Source of the DNA: Nepenthes gracilis
Taxonomy: Eukaryota; Streptophyta; Magnoliopsida; Caryophyllales; Nepenthaceae
Assembly (NCBI GenBank): GCA_033239525.1
Contig: BSYO01000024.1
Span: forward strand, 15,247,268-15,311,267
Reading direction: 5' to 3'
DNA length: 64,000 bases
The notes beneath the pieces are model-generated. The model did no database searches, was not told the origin of the DNA, and saw only the letters and a list, made by a program, of their open reading frames with translations. Shown here in pieces: positions 43,496 through 55,299 of this stretch (the first letter of the stretch is position 1; each line of letters opens with the position of its first letter). The position numbers and the translations under genes are program-made.

Positions 43496-44760
43496 GGCAA
43501 AATTTTCTCCTAAAAAGACGATGGCGCTGAAAGGGCGGGAGGCGCCAAAGCTCAACCAACGGAGACCTTCCATGTGGAAGGCCCATAAAGCCCCGCGCGT
43601 TTCCCAGGCAAGGCTCCGCAACGTAGCGTCTTCTGACCACGCAGACACTAAATGCACAGGTCACACCAGGAGACGCGACCGCCAACAGTGACTTTTCAAA
43701 ACCCCCATAAAGTTGCACACGGATCTCAAGGACAAAGCGCCTGGCAATGAAAAGAAGTACGCACAAAGGAAAGAAGAAAATGAAGGCAAAAAGGGTTACT
43801 TATTTTATAAATCAATGCTTTCTTACAAAGTACAAAATCTGCAACTATAATGCTACGAGAAAGACGAAGAAAGACGGCGGTGTGAGGTCCCGGATGCTCC
43901 CTTGTCATGCCCTAGATGAGCTTGGCGAACGTGATCTACATGAGATCCCCATGGCTGGAGCTGTCAGTGGTTCGCCGAGCAGACTAGGGCGAGCACGGGA
44001 GCACTCCCCCAGATGGACGCCGCGAAAGCGCTATCCACCGGGGAGGGATCAGCACCAAGGCCAGGAAAGCCCCCCGGGAAAGTAGGGGCTGGACGCCCGA
44101 CTCCCTCGCTGGGTTTCTGGTCTCGAGACCTCTCCGCGTCCGCGCTCGGGCCCGACGAGTTGGAAGAGCATGTGCGGCTGCCTCCGCTGGCAGAAGACAT
44201 ACCCGCAGAGGCTCCGCCATGGCTCTACCCCGTGTCAGGTGAGCCACGTCCCGAAAGAGAGTACACGACAATAGTAGAATGGCCGAGCCACTCTCGTTAG
44301 CATGAGGAGCAAATTGCGATGCGGGGGTTAAAACGGTCTTCATCAAGAACTTCGAGCATTCGGCCGATCCATCCAACACCTTCTCGGACACCCGCCAAGA
44401 GCAGGGAAAGCCAGGATCTTCTCATTGCCTCTCCGATGGTTGCTATGGGATGAACTCCACTCGCTCGAGTGCCCCTCCTATTTATGGGCGAGGTGCAAGC
44501 CATTCTCTTGCCCAACACCACACGGCAACCAGGAGACATCTTTCACGGAACAGGAAAGACCCCTGGTCAGACACAACCCAAGGCATGCGAATCTCACCCA
44601 ACAGAGTGACGAATCACGGCAGTGCCTGAAAAACCTATCCAACCTCCTGGGGAAGGCGAGAGTCCAGAAGGTGACAAACGATAACATGGCATGAGAAAGG
44701 CTGTGAAGTCGCGGAATAGGCCCAAGAGATATGCCAGGCCTGACCACTGGCCGGCCCAGG
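43496..44760. other. Tat-2 region between aORF2 and the 3' LTR
   Basis: Contains open frames on both strands but none with motif or homology I can see. The longest (44731-45327 +) runs into the LTR and is an artefact of high GC. It would hold the upstream promoter region of aORF2. Around 43795-43860 is an AT-rich island (TTACTTATTTTATAAATCAA) within GC-rich sequence. Confidence 0.45.
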
Positions 44761-44773
44761 CATGGGGGGCTAG
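44761..44773 (+). other. Polypurine tract of Tat-2
   Basis: CATGGGGGGCTAG directly upstream of the 3' LTR. It has the same core and position as in Tat-1. Confidence 0.85.
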
Positions 44774-45710
44774 TGTTGGGTCCCATGTCCTGGCCTATAA
44801 AGAGTTTTGAGGCCCATGAAGAGTTTCGAAGCCCACGCAGGATGACGAGCCCAGCCCAACGGCGCAGGAAGCATGCACAGTGCCACGCGGGCAGAAGACG
44901 ACGGAAACTCTGCAGCGCATTAATGCGCTGCCGACAGAAAGGCGGAAAGGCTAGCCAATGGAGAAGCAATCCGCTGGCGCCAACACCACGCAAATGTCAC
45001 AGACCGCCATCCAATCCTCGGGCAGGAAATACCGAGCGTGGTCGGCAAAGATATCTCGCTAGCCATAGCGAAAGGACGGTGACGCGTGATCGGCAGATAA
45101 CAAAAATGACCGACCCCGGCAAGGAAGCTCTCACAACGGGCATTTTGGCGACCAGAGTCCATCGGGGAGGAACCTATAAAAGCTCCCACTCCCCACAGAG
45201 AAGGGGATCCCGGATTTCTCCGACTTCAACTTCCAAGACTCGAACTCCGATCCCATACTCTCTGAGAAAGTACACAGAGAAGCAAGAGCTGGAACTGAGT
45301 GACTCACTTCCATTGGGCGCAAGCTAGCTCGCTACTGCTAACCCAATGTCTTCTCAGACTACGGGAAAGTTAGCCACCCGTTGTGGTGCATCAAGGGAGC
45401 CAAACCTCCCATCACCTGCTCATTGCATTCTCCATGCCATCATACACGCATCTCTCATGCCATTATAGCATTTACCCGCTACCGCTCGTAGCGTGCGCCA
45501 TTTTCGTTCATTGCGGGAATTTGCTGACTTGAGCGTCGGAGCGGCTTCGGTGAGAGAAATCCTGCCAAACCCCTGATCTCTTATTTGTTGTTGGTGTTGT
45601 GCAGGTCCAGGTTCAAATAGACGGAGACCGGACCCTTCTCCCGACGCCACCACGTCTTCTAATCCGAACGCATCTCTAATCCGTATTAAATCAAGTGCCA
45701 GGACACAACA
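44774..45710 (+). repeat. 3' LTR of Tat-2
   Basis: 937 bp, beginning TGTTGGGTCCC and ending AGGACACAACA, with ATATT immediately after. It pairs with 32997-33937. TATA box at 45175-45181. Confidence 0.95.
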
Positions 45711-45715
45711 ATATT

Positions 45716-48487
45716 TAAATAAAGAATATATTTATGTAAAATTATTAATTGCATGAAGATATTTCTATGTATATTTAAATAAAAAATTTTTATATAATTA
45801 TTAATTATACAAAAATATAATTTATTAAAATAATATTTTTAAACACAATAGTTATTTAAAATTTAAAAAATATATTTATAACAATATTTATAATCCGGGC
45901 CCTGTTGGCTCGAATCAACTACTTTTATTGGTGATCATATCTATTTAAAAAATAATCATGCTTTTTTTTATTATGCCCGTCTATAATACTAATATACCTT
46001 AATTAAGTTTTATAAAATTTTAATTTGGTAAGACCAAAAGATAAGGTGACTTAATTTTAATCTACTTTATCTGAACTTCATAATATATCTTGGAATATTA
46101 TTTTTTTAGGTATGAGTAAAATGGTCATTTTATACTAATTATATCAAATACTAAAAATTAATTTCTAACTTGATTTTATATATTTTAAATGAATAACCAA
46201 ATAATGAAATATTGATTCTAAACTCTATTTTTACCTTATTGTATTCTCTAAAAATAATTATTATATTTATACTTTATTATATTCCATCAATCAAATATAG
46301 TGTTAAAGTTTAACATTCTTTCCCTCATTTTGCTTGTAATTTGAGGATGAAAAGAAAAGAATGAGAGCCAGCCTAGGTTGACCGAAAACTAAAAAAAAAT
46401 GTGAGGAGCATCTATCCTAAGACAATTCTACTTATGACCTTTCGTGTCAAATTCTCAAATTCTTGTAAAGATTAGCGTTTCTCATGCTTGAAATTTGGTG
46501 TATGTATCTTGGTTAAGGATGGAGGATATACGGTCATATATGCTTGAATATGACAATTAAGAATGTTCGTTAAAAATTGTTACTTTTAATATTTTTTTCT
46601 ATAAGTCTTAAAGTTCATAGCCTATTATTTTTTAAGGAGGGGGCACAAAATTTTGAACCTTTAGAAGATCACTTGACAATTTCATCTAGAAATATCTTGA
46701 TAATTAATAATTCATTATAAATTCGTGGTTTTATGATAAACATCAAACCTTAACTTAGTAAAAATTTAGAAGTCCTATATATAGAAACCTAATGACCAAA
46801 TGCTAGAGAGTTATGCAGGGTTGTTGGATAATGCATCTAAGTAGGATTATATGCATTGTATTCATGACGTACATTATTTGAATGATTGAGTATATGAGAA
46901 AAATATTCTCTTTATTTTTTCAGTTGATCGTGTTTTGAAAAAGGATTTTAAAGTATATATTATATATGTTATATGCTTATCATGTCGATTCATATCCAAG
47001 TTATTTTCTTAATATATAATAGATTTTATGCTAAAAAAGAAGAATATTAATATGATAAGCCAAAATAATGGTTGGCCGATACCACTAGTGTTATAGAGAA
47101 AAAGGACAGCATTCCTATTTTGATAACTTGAGTGGAAATAGGAGGGATTTTTATACATCTTGGTTTATATATAAATAGTCAAAATAGAAGACCTATTTTT
47201 TTGGTGGGTGATGTGGTTAGGCCAAGTTTAGGGAAGATTGAGCACATTATCATATCGTTACTCCATTTAAGTGACTAAAAATGATCCAAAAAGATAATTC
47301 TAATGTTAAACTTGTTAGTTAGAGGATGTTGTGAGCCTTATTGAGAGTTGACCACGTAGAACACTTAGGTGCCATATCATTACTCAATATTTATGATTTC
47401 ATTTGTATTTCTTTCTAATTGTGTGAGTATAATCTAACACTATATGGCTATATAAAGAATAATGTATGAAAATTTAAGGCATCTAGGCTCATGGAAGCCT
47501 ATGAGATCTTAGTATAGTTTACACTTTTTTCATATTTCTTTTATTTTCGATGGTAAATGTCAATTGATTTTGAGGAGAGATATTTATAAATTTATGACCA
47601 TCGCATGAGATCATATCAAGAATATTATCGCGAGAGGTGTTATAAATGAAATGAGCATTCTATAATTATAGCCTATGGAAGAACTTTAGGTGAAGTGAGA
47701 ATACTATAGATACCGGGTAATCTAATGGTAGTTATATAGCCATTGGGGGTGTAAATATACGACCTTTAATTATAAGGATAGAATAATATTCATAGAGATT
47801 TTTGATATTTCATTTTGTTATGATCTCATACCGAGTTAGATTTCTAAAAAAATCTAAGAAAGAATTTTAGTATCATAAATATTTTGAGACCTTATTACAT
47901 TGATTGTGATTCATTGAGATCTATTTGATATCGTTTTGGATATTTAGATTGGTTACAAAGTTAATATTATCATTGTTATTTATTCATTTTATTATTATCT
48001 TATGATTCATGTCATTTGTCGTTTTATTAAGTATTCATGAATGATTATTATTTTCTATATATTGTATATTATAAAAGTTTATTTCTATAAATGAGTTTTT
48101 TAGATAATTTAATTTTCATTATTATTGACTTTGGTTAGAATAACTTGTTATGCTTTTAACTCACCCTTACTGTATCTCTTTTTTTTTTAGAGTAACACTA
48201 GTTAGATATGATTGATTGTAGAGCTGAAAGGAGAGTTATAGATTTTAATGCCTTTGAGAGCCTAGCAGGAGAAGAGTTTAGTGATTTCAGGTTCTAGAAA
48301 TACATTTAGTATTTTTGTTTCTATTTTCATAAATTTTGGGTTATATTTTCCTTGATATTTTTGATTTATTAGATGTTTGAATCTTGATGGTCATATTTTA
48401 TCATTTATGGTTATTAAATATTGATGCTTTGGGATTTATGATTTTTTTTTTTTACGTGGTAGGTTCAGGGTGTTCGCTGTGGGTCGT
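45716..48487. other. Block X, right part: no gene
   Basis: AT-rich with no ORF of note. About 46000-46340 has MITE-like alternating A/T runs but no inverted ends that I can pair. From about 48120 to 48300 the motif order (CTTTTAACTCACCCTTACTG, then GAGCTGAAAGGAGAG and GATTTTAATGC) resembles the 3' part of the solo LTR at 50789-53489 (near 52915-53045), suggesting that block X is a long LTR of a related lineage. It ends GACTCACCACA. Confidence 0.4.
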
Positions 48488-48803
48488 GTCTGACTCACCA
48501 CAGGTATAGTCCTAAATGTGGAGACATAGAGAAGATCTCAAGGCTCTATATCCTTACAATTGGAGGTACTTATCTTGGAGTCATGGAGAACGTCAAGAAA
48601 AGAGGTCCCAAATTGGATAAAAAGAGCCGAAGAAAATTGAAATCAAGGAATCAAACCGCAAATATCACTGTTATGGAAACAAAGGCCACATATAGATGCA
48701 TTGTTACAAATAAAACCATAAGAATAGTGAGAGCAGTGAGAAGAGGACCAAGAAGTCCTGAGACGATAAGAGAGCATAAGTTATTACCAAGTTTAAATTT
48801 TTC
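48488..48803 (+). pseudogene. gag: copia-2 gag, second part with zinc knuckle
   Basis: Protein similarity to copia gag resumes at about 48493 (LNVET, stop, RRSQG). It leads to a knuckle at about 48656-48705: KYHCYGNKGHI, stop, MHCYK, where the first Cys has become Tyr. A lysine-rich tail follows. The sequence continues to 48803, where the Tekay-like element has inserted. TTTTC at 48799-48803 and TTTTT at 60299-60303 are its target duplication with one mismatch. The 48583-48843 open frame is a shadow frame of this region. Confidence 0.7.
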
Positions 48804-50788
48804 TATTACGAATCCTGACAAAATACGTAAAATTAATAAATAATTAATCCTCAAATAATAGACGGATAAATCCCAAAACATGTATGAAATGTTCCATCAT
48901 CAAAAAATATAAATAAATAATATAAACTAATCCAAAACTCATTATAAGACCACATCGAATAATCGTTTGAATAATATAAAATGACTTGCTCCAAATAATT
49001 ATAAGGAATATAACCAAATAATGACAATAACTCATCCACATAATGAAATGATCTAACAAATCTCTATATATAGTCCAAAGATCTACATTTGACCAACTCC
49101 AAAATTTCAATGATAGATCAAACAAAATCATCTATAAATCGATATACAACAGATACTATTTATCTAAATAAATATGATACCGATAAAAAATTGCGATACC
49201 ATGACGAATCTCTGTTCTACTCTTGCAATATGCCCCAATCATTTGCTCTGAAAGAACAAAATATAAAACATGATTTTAGAGCTCAATAAATATTATATAT
49301 GAGTAAACGGGTCTAATAAATCAGAAAAAGTGTCAAGCAATAAATACCAAATCAGAAAATAGATATAAATCAAAGTCGCCAATACAAAAATCTAATCATC
49401 AAATCCAAAATAAAATTCAATATCCAAATCCAACAAAATTTAATATCCAAATCCGATGGTAGTATCATACTCAAATCAAATATCAAATCAAAATAAATGT
49501 CCAATCTTAAAAGTCCCATCGGGACATACATATATATATATTTATAATAAAAGTGATCTAGACTGATTTCAATAAGTAGATGTCTAATCCAAATTTCAAT
49601 TTAAGTTCAAATTTAAGACCTAATCAGTTTGTACTTCGGAGCAAAATCTAATAGCCAGATGATCCAATCGCATGCGTAGAAACTAAAGTAGTATCGTAAC
49701 AAATAGTTCAAAAGTCGGGATCAAAATATATATGTAAGATACATACTGAAACCCATCTGTGAGTAAAATTGGTGAATCTCAAATCTAAATCTAAAATTTA
49801 AATCCAAATGTCCAGATCTATGTAGAAAGATAAAACATGTACCAAGTTTGAGTTTTAATTATTTAAAAACTAACTTGAGAAAATGGTTACTCTTAACCCA
49901 TAACCTTCAGTTAAATAAAATGCAAGTAAGGTCGACATGCTAGGCCACTTATGCATTCTGTCTTCTTAGGTAAGGTTATTCACTATATTTTACCACCGTA
50001 AATTTGGGTATAATTTCTTAAATTATCAGATATATTAACACACTCGAATATATTATAAAGTCTAATTAAATATCCAAATACAAAGGGTTACTATGTCTAA
50101 ACATTTCCTACTGATGGAAAGAGATTTTCAATAACAGATATCATCTCGTCGGGAGCTGGTCATAATATCCAACATCCAAATATAATGATCACAATCTGGT
50201 ACATGCATATGAAAATGCACGGTCTATACAAGTTTCATACACATTTTTGTATACATATACTGATATAAATATATACAATCTCCAAAAATTATTAATTTTT
50301 TAAAAAAGTCACAAAGTCCTCAAATATTAATAGAAATAGAATAAAACCTCAACCAACTGGTAAAAAGATCATACGTGTACAAGAAAATAAACGTGCTAAT
50401 TAAAAGTGTACTCACGAGCTTAAAACCTTCAAATCGGGACAAAAATATATCAGATGTGAAATCAGATAAAAGATAGTGTTATAAGATACTTGTATCGATC
50501 TTATACCCAGAGAATTGGAAGAAAGGAGCTCCGAGGTACCTAAATAGACTTTTCTCTCTTCAGTCGGTGTGCCCCTTCTCTCTCTACCCGTGCGGCTGCC
50601 TCCTCTCTCTCCTGTGTGGACTCTTTGCCGCACGCCATCGCTGCTGCTCCTCCGACAATTGCTAACCATCAGCGCACAGTCTCATCTGCATGCCGCCGCC
50701 GCCACAAATGCCTCCAATGGCCTCCATTGACCTCCTCGATGATCTCTCCTCATTGAGCGCTGCCGCCGATCTAACCTCCTATAGTTGC
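48804..50788 (-). repeat. 3' LTR of the Tekay-like element, left part
   Basis: 1985 bp matching 57847-59880 in order: TTACGAAT start, GTTCCATCAT, ATAAATAATATAAA, GGGACATA, CATGCATATGAAAATGCACG, and the CT-rich tract near 50560-50700. It breaks off at 50788 inside the CTCCTATAG phrase, which in the other LTR runs on uninterrupted, showing that the solo LTR at 50789 is a later insertion. Confidence 0.9.
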
Positions 50789-51002
50789 TGTGAGGTCCGA
50801 GTTTTTAAAATATAATAAATTCTAATAATTAAATTGATATAATTAAATTTGTGATAAATAAAATTGAGAAAAATAAACAATTAACTTAGTGCAATAAAAT
50901 TTTAGGTCTGAGCTTGTTGTGAGCTCAAGCCCAAAAGTGGGCGCCGAATCCAGTAGCTACTAGGCTCATTGTAGACTCGAGCCCAGTAGAGGGCGCGAAA
51001 AA

Positions 51003-51790
51003 CAGATTGCTCCGAAAAAGCCCGCACACGCTGCTTGTTTGAGCGCAAAGGGGGCGCTGAAAAACAGAATGGTCTAGCTCGCTGTTTGCTCAAGCCACCT
51101 GGGCAGCGTCAATTGTTCCAATCCTGCGGTTGCTGTACGCTCGAGCACCAATCATGTTTTTAACCCACCGACCTTCTTTCAAGTTTATAAAAAAGGAAGG
51201 GGAGGAAGGGTTTGGGGGGAGAAGACGCAGAGTAAGAAGAAGGAAGAGAGGAAAAGATGAGGAGGGATTCTATGCCACATCCGGTCCGATTAGAGTTAAA
51301 ATCGGTAAATCAGGTTGAGGTAAGTGTACCCTAAGTTTTATTTTCTGTTATTACTGCTTTTTAATATCTCCATTTCAAAATTTATATTCTGTAAAAATAG
51401 ATTGCTCTAGAAAAGCCCGCACAGGTTGCTCGCTCGAGTGCAAATGAGGCGCTAAAAAACAGAATGGTCAGGCTCATTGTTCGCTCAAGCCACCTGGGCG
51501 GCGTCAATTGTTCAAGATCTGTGCTCGTCATGCGCTCAATAGGCGCTCAAGCGCCAGTCCCGTTTTTAACTCACCGACCTTGTTTCGGGTTTATAAAAAG
51601 GGAAAGTGAGGAAGGGTTTGGGGGGAGAAGATGAAGAGCATGAAGGAGGAAGAGAGGAAAAGAAGAGGAGGGATTCTATACCACATCTGGTCTGATCAAA
51701 GTAAGAAAATCGGTAAATCAAGCTGAGGCAAGTGTACATTAAGCTTTATTTTCCGTTATTACTGCTTTTTAATATCACTACTTCGGTATT
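51003..51790. repeat. 395-bp tandem duplication in the solo LTR
   Basis: Units start at about 51003 (CAGATTGCTCCGAAAAAGCC) and 51398 (TAGATTGCTCTAGAAAAGCC) and run through GCCACCTGGGC.GCGTC, a TTTATAAAAA TATA-like box, GGAAGGGTTTGGGGGGAGAA and CGTTATTACTGCTTTTTAAT. Each unit includes the TATA-like box (about 51185 and 51590), so the LTR has a doubled promoter/leader region. Confidence 0.85.
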
Positions 51791-52084
51791 TATGTTCTAA
51801 AACCCTCTCTTTCTAAGATTTACTTCAAATAATGCATGTTTCCATGATTTATTGGATAGGTTTTTTGTTTATACATAAATATAAAGATGTATGGCTTCAA
51901 TTTCGTCATTTGGCTTATGTTTTGTGTTCGATTTGTGTCTGGAAGCTTTGTCCCAAACCCGAATTCGAAAATGGAGTATAGGATATTTACAAATCTTGAG
52001 TTTTGAGGTAAATTATTGATTGGTAAAATGTTTAAGCTTATTTAGACAAATTTATTTGAAAATTTTGTAAAAGTTAAGCCACCT

Positions 52085-52260
52085 AAAATTTGTTAAGAAC
52101 TTTGAACTTCCTGTCCTCGGAATGTAAATATGGAGGAATTATTTGTTAAGAACTTTTGAACATCCAGTTTTTGAGATGTAAATAAGAAGAAAATTGTTCG
52201 TCAAGAACTTTCGAAAACATCCATATTTTCGATAATTAGGAGCTCCAAAACCATACGGAG
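52085..52260. repeat. Imperfect ~53-bp repeats in the solo LTR
   Basis: GTTAAGAACTTTGAACTTCC, GTTAAGAACTTTTGAACATC and GTCAAGAACTTTCGAAAACA start successive units, each followed in the first two by a GATGTAAATA-like block. A further CCTCGGGATGTAAATAAGGA copy lies near 52377. Confidence 0.65.
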
Positions 52261-52479
52261 GCTTCGGCCCGTATTTTCTCCGCATGCGTTGAGAATGACC
52301 CCGTCCGTGGAGTAATGTGTGGTCCACCTTTCCGCGGGGTGCTAAACAACAATTAGGCCTAATTGAATATTCTGTCCTCGGGATGTAAATAAGGAGGATA
52401 AGAGCTTTTGAACTTTAAATTAAGAACAAGAGAACTATCTTACCCTCAGGATGTAAATTTTGGAGGATATGAACTTCGA

Positions 52480-52695
52480 ATAAAAATTTCAGATATTCGG
52501 ATCATTTGAATAAGAATTATGGATCTTTGGATCATTTGAGTAAGAATTTTAAATCTTCGGATCATTTGAATAAGAATTATGGATCTTCGGATCATTTGAA
52601 TAAGAATTATGGATCTTCGAATCATTTGAATAATAATTTCGGAACTTCGAATCATTTGAATAAGAACTTTGGATCTTCAAATAAGAACTTTGAAT
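52480..52695. repeat. 30-bp minisatellite in the solo LTR
   Basis: About six to seven units of TCTTCGGATCATTTGAATAA plus GAATTATGGA in tandem without spacers. Because the unit is 30 bp, open frames with 10-residue periods exist on both strands (52506-52697 + and 52446-52655 -). They are by-products of the repeat. Identical repeats without spacers rule out a CRISPR array. Confidence 0.9.
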
Positions 52696-53489
52696 GAGGA
52701 CTCTGAATGAGGATTTTGAATAAGAAATTTGAATGAAGAACCAAGAACCTTTCAACCTAACTCTTTCATGTTTATACATTGATTTATACTTTTGCCTTGT
52801 CTGCATATGAGTTTGATTTTCCAAATTTCTTCTAAGTTTCCTTGTCCTTATATTTTACATGTTTCCTATGATATTTGTATCTTCTTACTATTTTGGATAT
52901 CTTGCTGGACAATTGTTCACCCTTACTTTTAATTCTTTCCTTGATAAGTTGGAGCCTGATAGGAAGGGCCAAAGATAGGAATTGATTAGAAGAAGCTTGT
53001 GGAGCTCGAAAGCTTTTGAAGATTTTGAATATTTGAGGACTTATAAATGTATATAGCTAGTATTTTGAAGGAATGTTATATACTATTGTGATAGAATGCT
53101 TTTATACCTTGATGAATGTAATGTTTTCACTTCCACAGATTAATATATGATTATAGTTGCTTCTGCAATTATTTTTGATATTTGGATTTGTTCTGATCCT
53201 AAATGGCATTTCTCTTATATCTAATACGATAGTTTAGAAGTATTATATTGGAGTCATTGATGATATAGTATTTGTTGATCTTGTATTTTGAGATATTAAA
53301 TTTCGAGATTTAATTGCTAGTATGTCTTGAACAGGTTATTTAATACAGGTTATTTGTATGAATTTTGTCCATTTTTAGAGAAATTACTACCCAATTTTCT
53401 ACAGAAATTAATGTGTTTAATTTTATGGGTATTGATTTTGTATATTTATTGACGAAGATCATTAATAAAAAATGACCCATTCCATCACA

Positions 53490-53917
53490 GCTGCCATCGA
53501 CTTGCTATGAGTCACCTTCTCGCTACATACCGCCACCGACCCATCTCCTCTTCTCTCCTCCCCTCGTGTTGCCCGCTGCTGCTCTCTCACACACACTCTC
53601 TCATTCTCTTCCGTTTTTCCGTTTTCTTTTCCTTCTGCTCTATGCCCGATTTTCCCCCTTTTTTATATCCATCTTTTCTTGGAAACCAGCCGTGGGTTCC
53701 GCCCACGGGTTTTCATTTTCATTTTCTTTTTTTATAAATAAATAAATATATATATTATATCCAACGGGCACCACTCGGACGTGCTTTGAGCGCCATGCCG
53801 TAATTTTGATTTTTTTCATTCAAAATTTTACAATATTTAATTAATTTTAACACATATAAATTATCTAAAAACACAATAAATATTAAAATAATCTAAATGA
53901 CAATTCGGTACATTACA
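53490..53917 (-). repeat. 3' LTR of the Tekay-like element, right part
   Basis: Matches 59884-60298: TCACCTTCTCGC, CTCTCTC-rich tract, TTTCATTTTCATTTTC, ATCCAA.GGGCACCACTC and the ATTACA end. With the left part it gives about 2413 bp. The polypurine tract adjoins it. Confidence 0.88.
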
Positions 53918-53930
53918 TTCTTTCCTCATT
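53918..53930 (-). other. Polypurine tract of the Tekay-like element
   Basis: The minus strand reads AATGAGGAAAGAA immediately before the 3' LTR (TGTAATG...). This placement sets the direction of the element. Confidence 0.8.
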
Positions 53931-54320
53931 GTAAAAATTTCATCTTTAAAATTTACATACCTCAATCCTTAAATAGATAGGAAAATTTCTCCTCAACTTC
54001 ATCTTCACTCTTCTCAATTCACTTCCTAAATTAAATGATTTTTCCAAATCTGATCTTCAACACCTGATCTTTTCTATCCTAACCTTCGAACTGAAACTTC
54101 AACATAAAACAACTTCTCATCAATCAACATCGTCTCACAGTCGATCACATGCAAAGAATCATTTATATATTTTCTCAAAGACACTTTTAGAAACAAATGG
54201 TTGCTCACATCAAGCCTTAAACCTGATCTTCTATCAGCAATACTTTTCTGGTAACTCTGAACTTGAATCAACTGACTTCTAATTATCTTAATCTTCTATA
54301 ACAAATCCTCAATGATATCG
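53931..54320 (-). pseudogene. pol: Tekay-like integrase C-terminus and chromodomain-region remnant
   Basis: Minus-strand reading follows the end of Tekay/Del pol: KIIRSQLIQVQSYQKSIADR, RSGLRLDVSNHLFLKVS, a deletion, then LRKYINDSLHVIDCETMLID and EKLFYVEVSVRRLG. Beyond the stop at 54074 come fragments such as IWKNHLI that correspond to the WRNH..EEATWE region where chromodomain-bearing elements continue. Integrity is lost, but the order is diagnostic of lineage. Confidence 0.75.
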
Positions 54321-55290
54321 AGGCCTACCACGCTTCCTCTGCGCTACGTTGATCAATCATCTGTCTACAAATCTAAGGCCACATCAAATTTTCAACTTGG
54401 TGCCCAATAACTTTAGAATCTTCGACACCACCTCAGAATCTCCTTTTGGCTTTATAAAGCACATGATCTGTTGGATTATAACATATCTAACCATCGCTAT
54501 GATCACGGCCTCATACTTATTTAAGCTGCCTTGAATCCCCCTAGCTATAGTAGCTTCTCTAAATCGTCATGAGCAAGGCAAATCGATCTGCCATCCTACA
54601 ACTAAAACTTGGCAAAACTTTGACCTCCCCTCAAAATAATACTCCCACCTTTGGGACTTTCCCTGAGCCGCATCAACAATCAACTCGCCATCAAACCATC
54701 TCCACTCATTTAGGTGGAGAATTTTTGATGTTCTAGTCAAATTTGAACCATTCCACTACAACTATAGCTACTGATGACCTCAATTGCTCCCAAACTTTCA
54801 TCTAATCAGTCGAAGCTCTAATGAGAGGATTCTTAAAACCGCACCTCCTCTTGAACGTGCAATTGAAAAAAACACTTTCTACAGTAGACACGAGGTTGTC
54901 TGTTCGATTGCATCCAACTTCATGACAGCTCGTCTAAAACGAGATTTCATCTCTGATCTTCATAAAAGCTTTCGCAAATAGGAGCTTGGTTCAAAATATA
55001 ATCCGGACAGCAAAGAGAAGAAATTTCTCTGGCCTAATCTTCCCACTAACATTCTTACCATATCACCTCCATCGAAATCCTCCAAACTGCACCGCATCCT
55101 AAACTTTTCCTTAAATTTTTTGTCATGATATGCCTGTCCATGCTGAATCTATATATACTTAGATATCTCTTAGGAGTATCACTGAATACTAACAATATTT
55201 CTGATCCATTAGATATTGATAAAATTAGCACTGATGACTATATATTCTTTAATTTCTAAAAACTTTTATCGCAAGTATCATTTCAAATGA
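54321..55290 (-). pseudogene. Tekay-like interior, RNase H to integrase part, unresolved
   Basis: By position this should hold RNase H and the integrase core. I see short protein-like stretches but could not place a D,D,E core or HHCC finger, and the distance to neighbours is too short for complete domains. Deletions combined with point decay are the likely cause. Confidence 0.35.
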
Positions 55291-55299
55291 ATACCGATC

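Larger units (their letters stand above)
32997..45710 (+). mobile_element. Tat-2: full-length Ty3/gypsy element of the Tat lineage
   Basis: LTRs of 941 and 937 bp, primer site, gag, protease, RT, two RNase H domains, integrase, a 1-kb spacer, two genes on the opposite strand, polypurine tract and 3' LTR. ATATT is duplicated exactly at 32992-32996 and 45711-45715. GC content is far above that of the flanks. At 12.7 kb it is about 2 kb longer than Tat-1, mainly because of the second antisense gene and its surroundings (about 42.4-44.7 kb). Gag and pol are broken by TAG/TGA stops and a few frameshifts but are much better preserved than in Tat-1, so Tat-2 is the younger of the two. Confidence 0.96.
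28225..48487. mobile_element. Block X: large LTR-like insertion in copia-2 gag (ends approximate)
   Basis: Once the nested D1 and Tat-2 elements are removed, about 4.4 kb of AT-rich, ORF-poor sequence remains (28225-28988, 32172-32996, 45716-48487). It begins TGTTTTTGATC and ends ...GACTCACCACA, with TG and CA ends fitting an LTR. The size would suit a very long LTR of a Tekay-like element, or a non-autonomous element. I found no target duplication and no second copy, so its nature is inferred from where copia-2 gag stops and resumes. Confidence 0.45.
50789..53489 (+). mobile_element. Solo LTR with internal tandem repeats, nested in a Tekay LTR
   Basis: A 2701-bp sequence starting TGTGAGGTCCGAG and ending CCATCACA interrupts the LTR family defined at 24419-26879 and 57847-60298. 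GTTGC (50784-50788) and GCTGC (53490-53494) are a target duplication with one mismatch. It has no coding interior. It contains a 395-bp tandem duplication, 50-bp repeats and a 30-bp minisatellite. TGTGAGG starts and multi-kb size are usual for Tekay-type LTRs. The right boundary could be a few bases off. Confidence 0.7.

Noticed and set aside
43657..43657. Upstream Met giving a 282-codon aORF2
   Set aside because: It lies upstream of the TATA-like box at 43488-43495, and the extra residues show no similarity to the related antisense proteins. The Met at 43393 is preferred.
48583..48843. 86-codon basic + strand ORF as a host gene
   Set aside because: A different frame of the same DNA reads as the copia gag zinc-knuckle region, and the ORF runs across the insertion junction at 48803/48804.
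52480..52695. CRISPR-like array of 30-bp repeats
   Set aside because: Units abut without spacers, are imperfect, and sit in a plant LTR.
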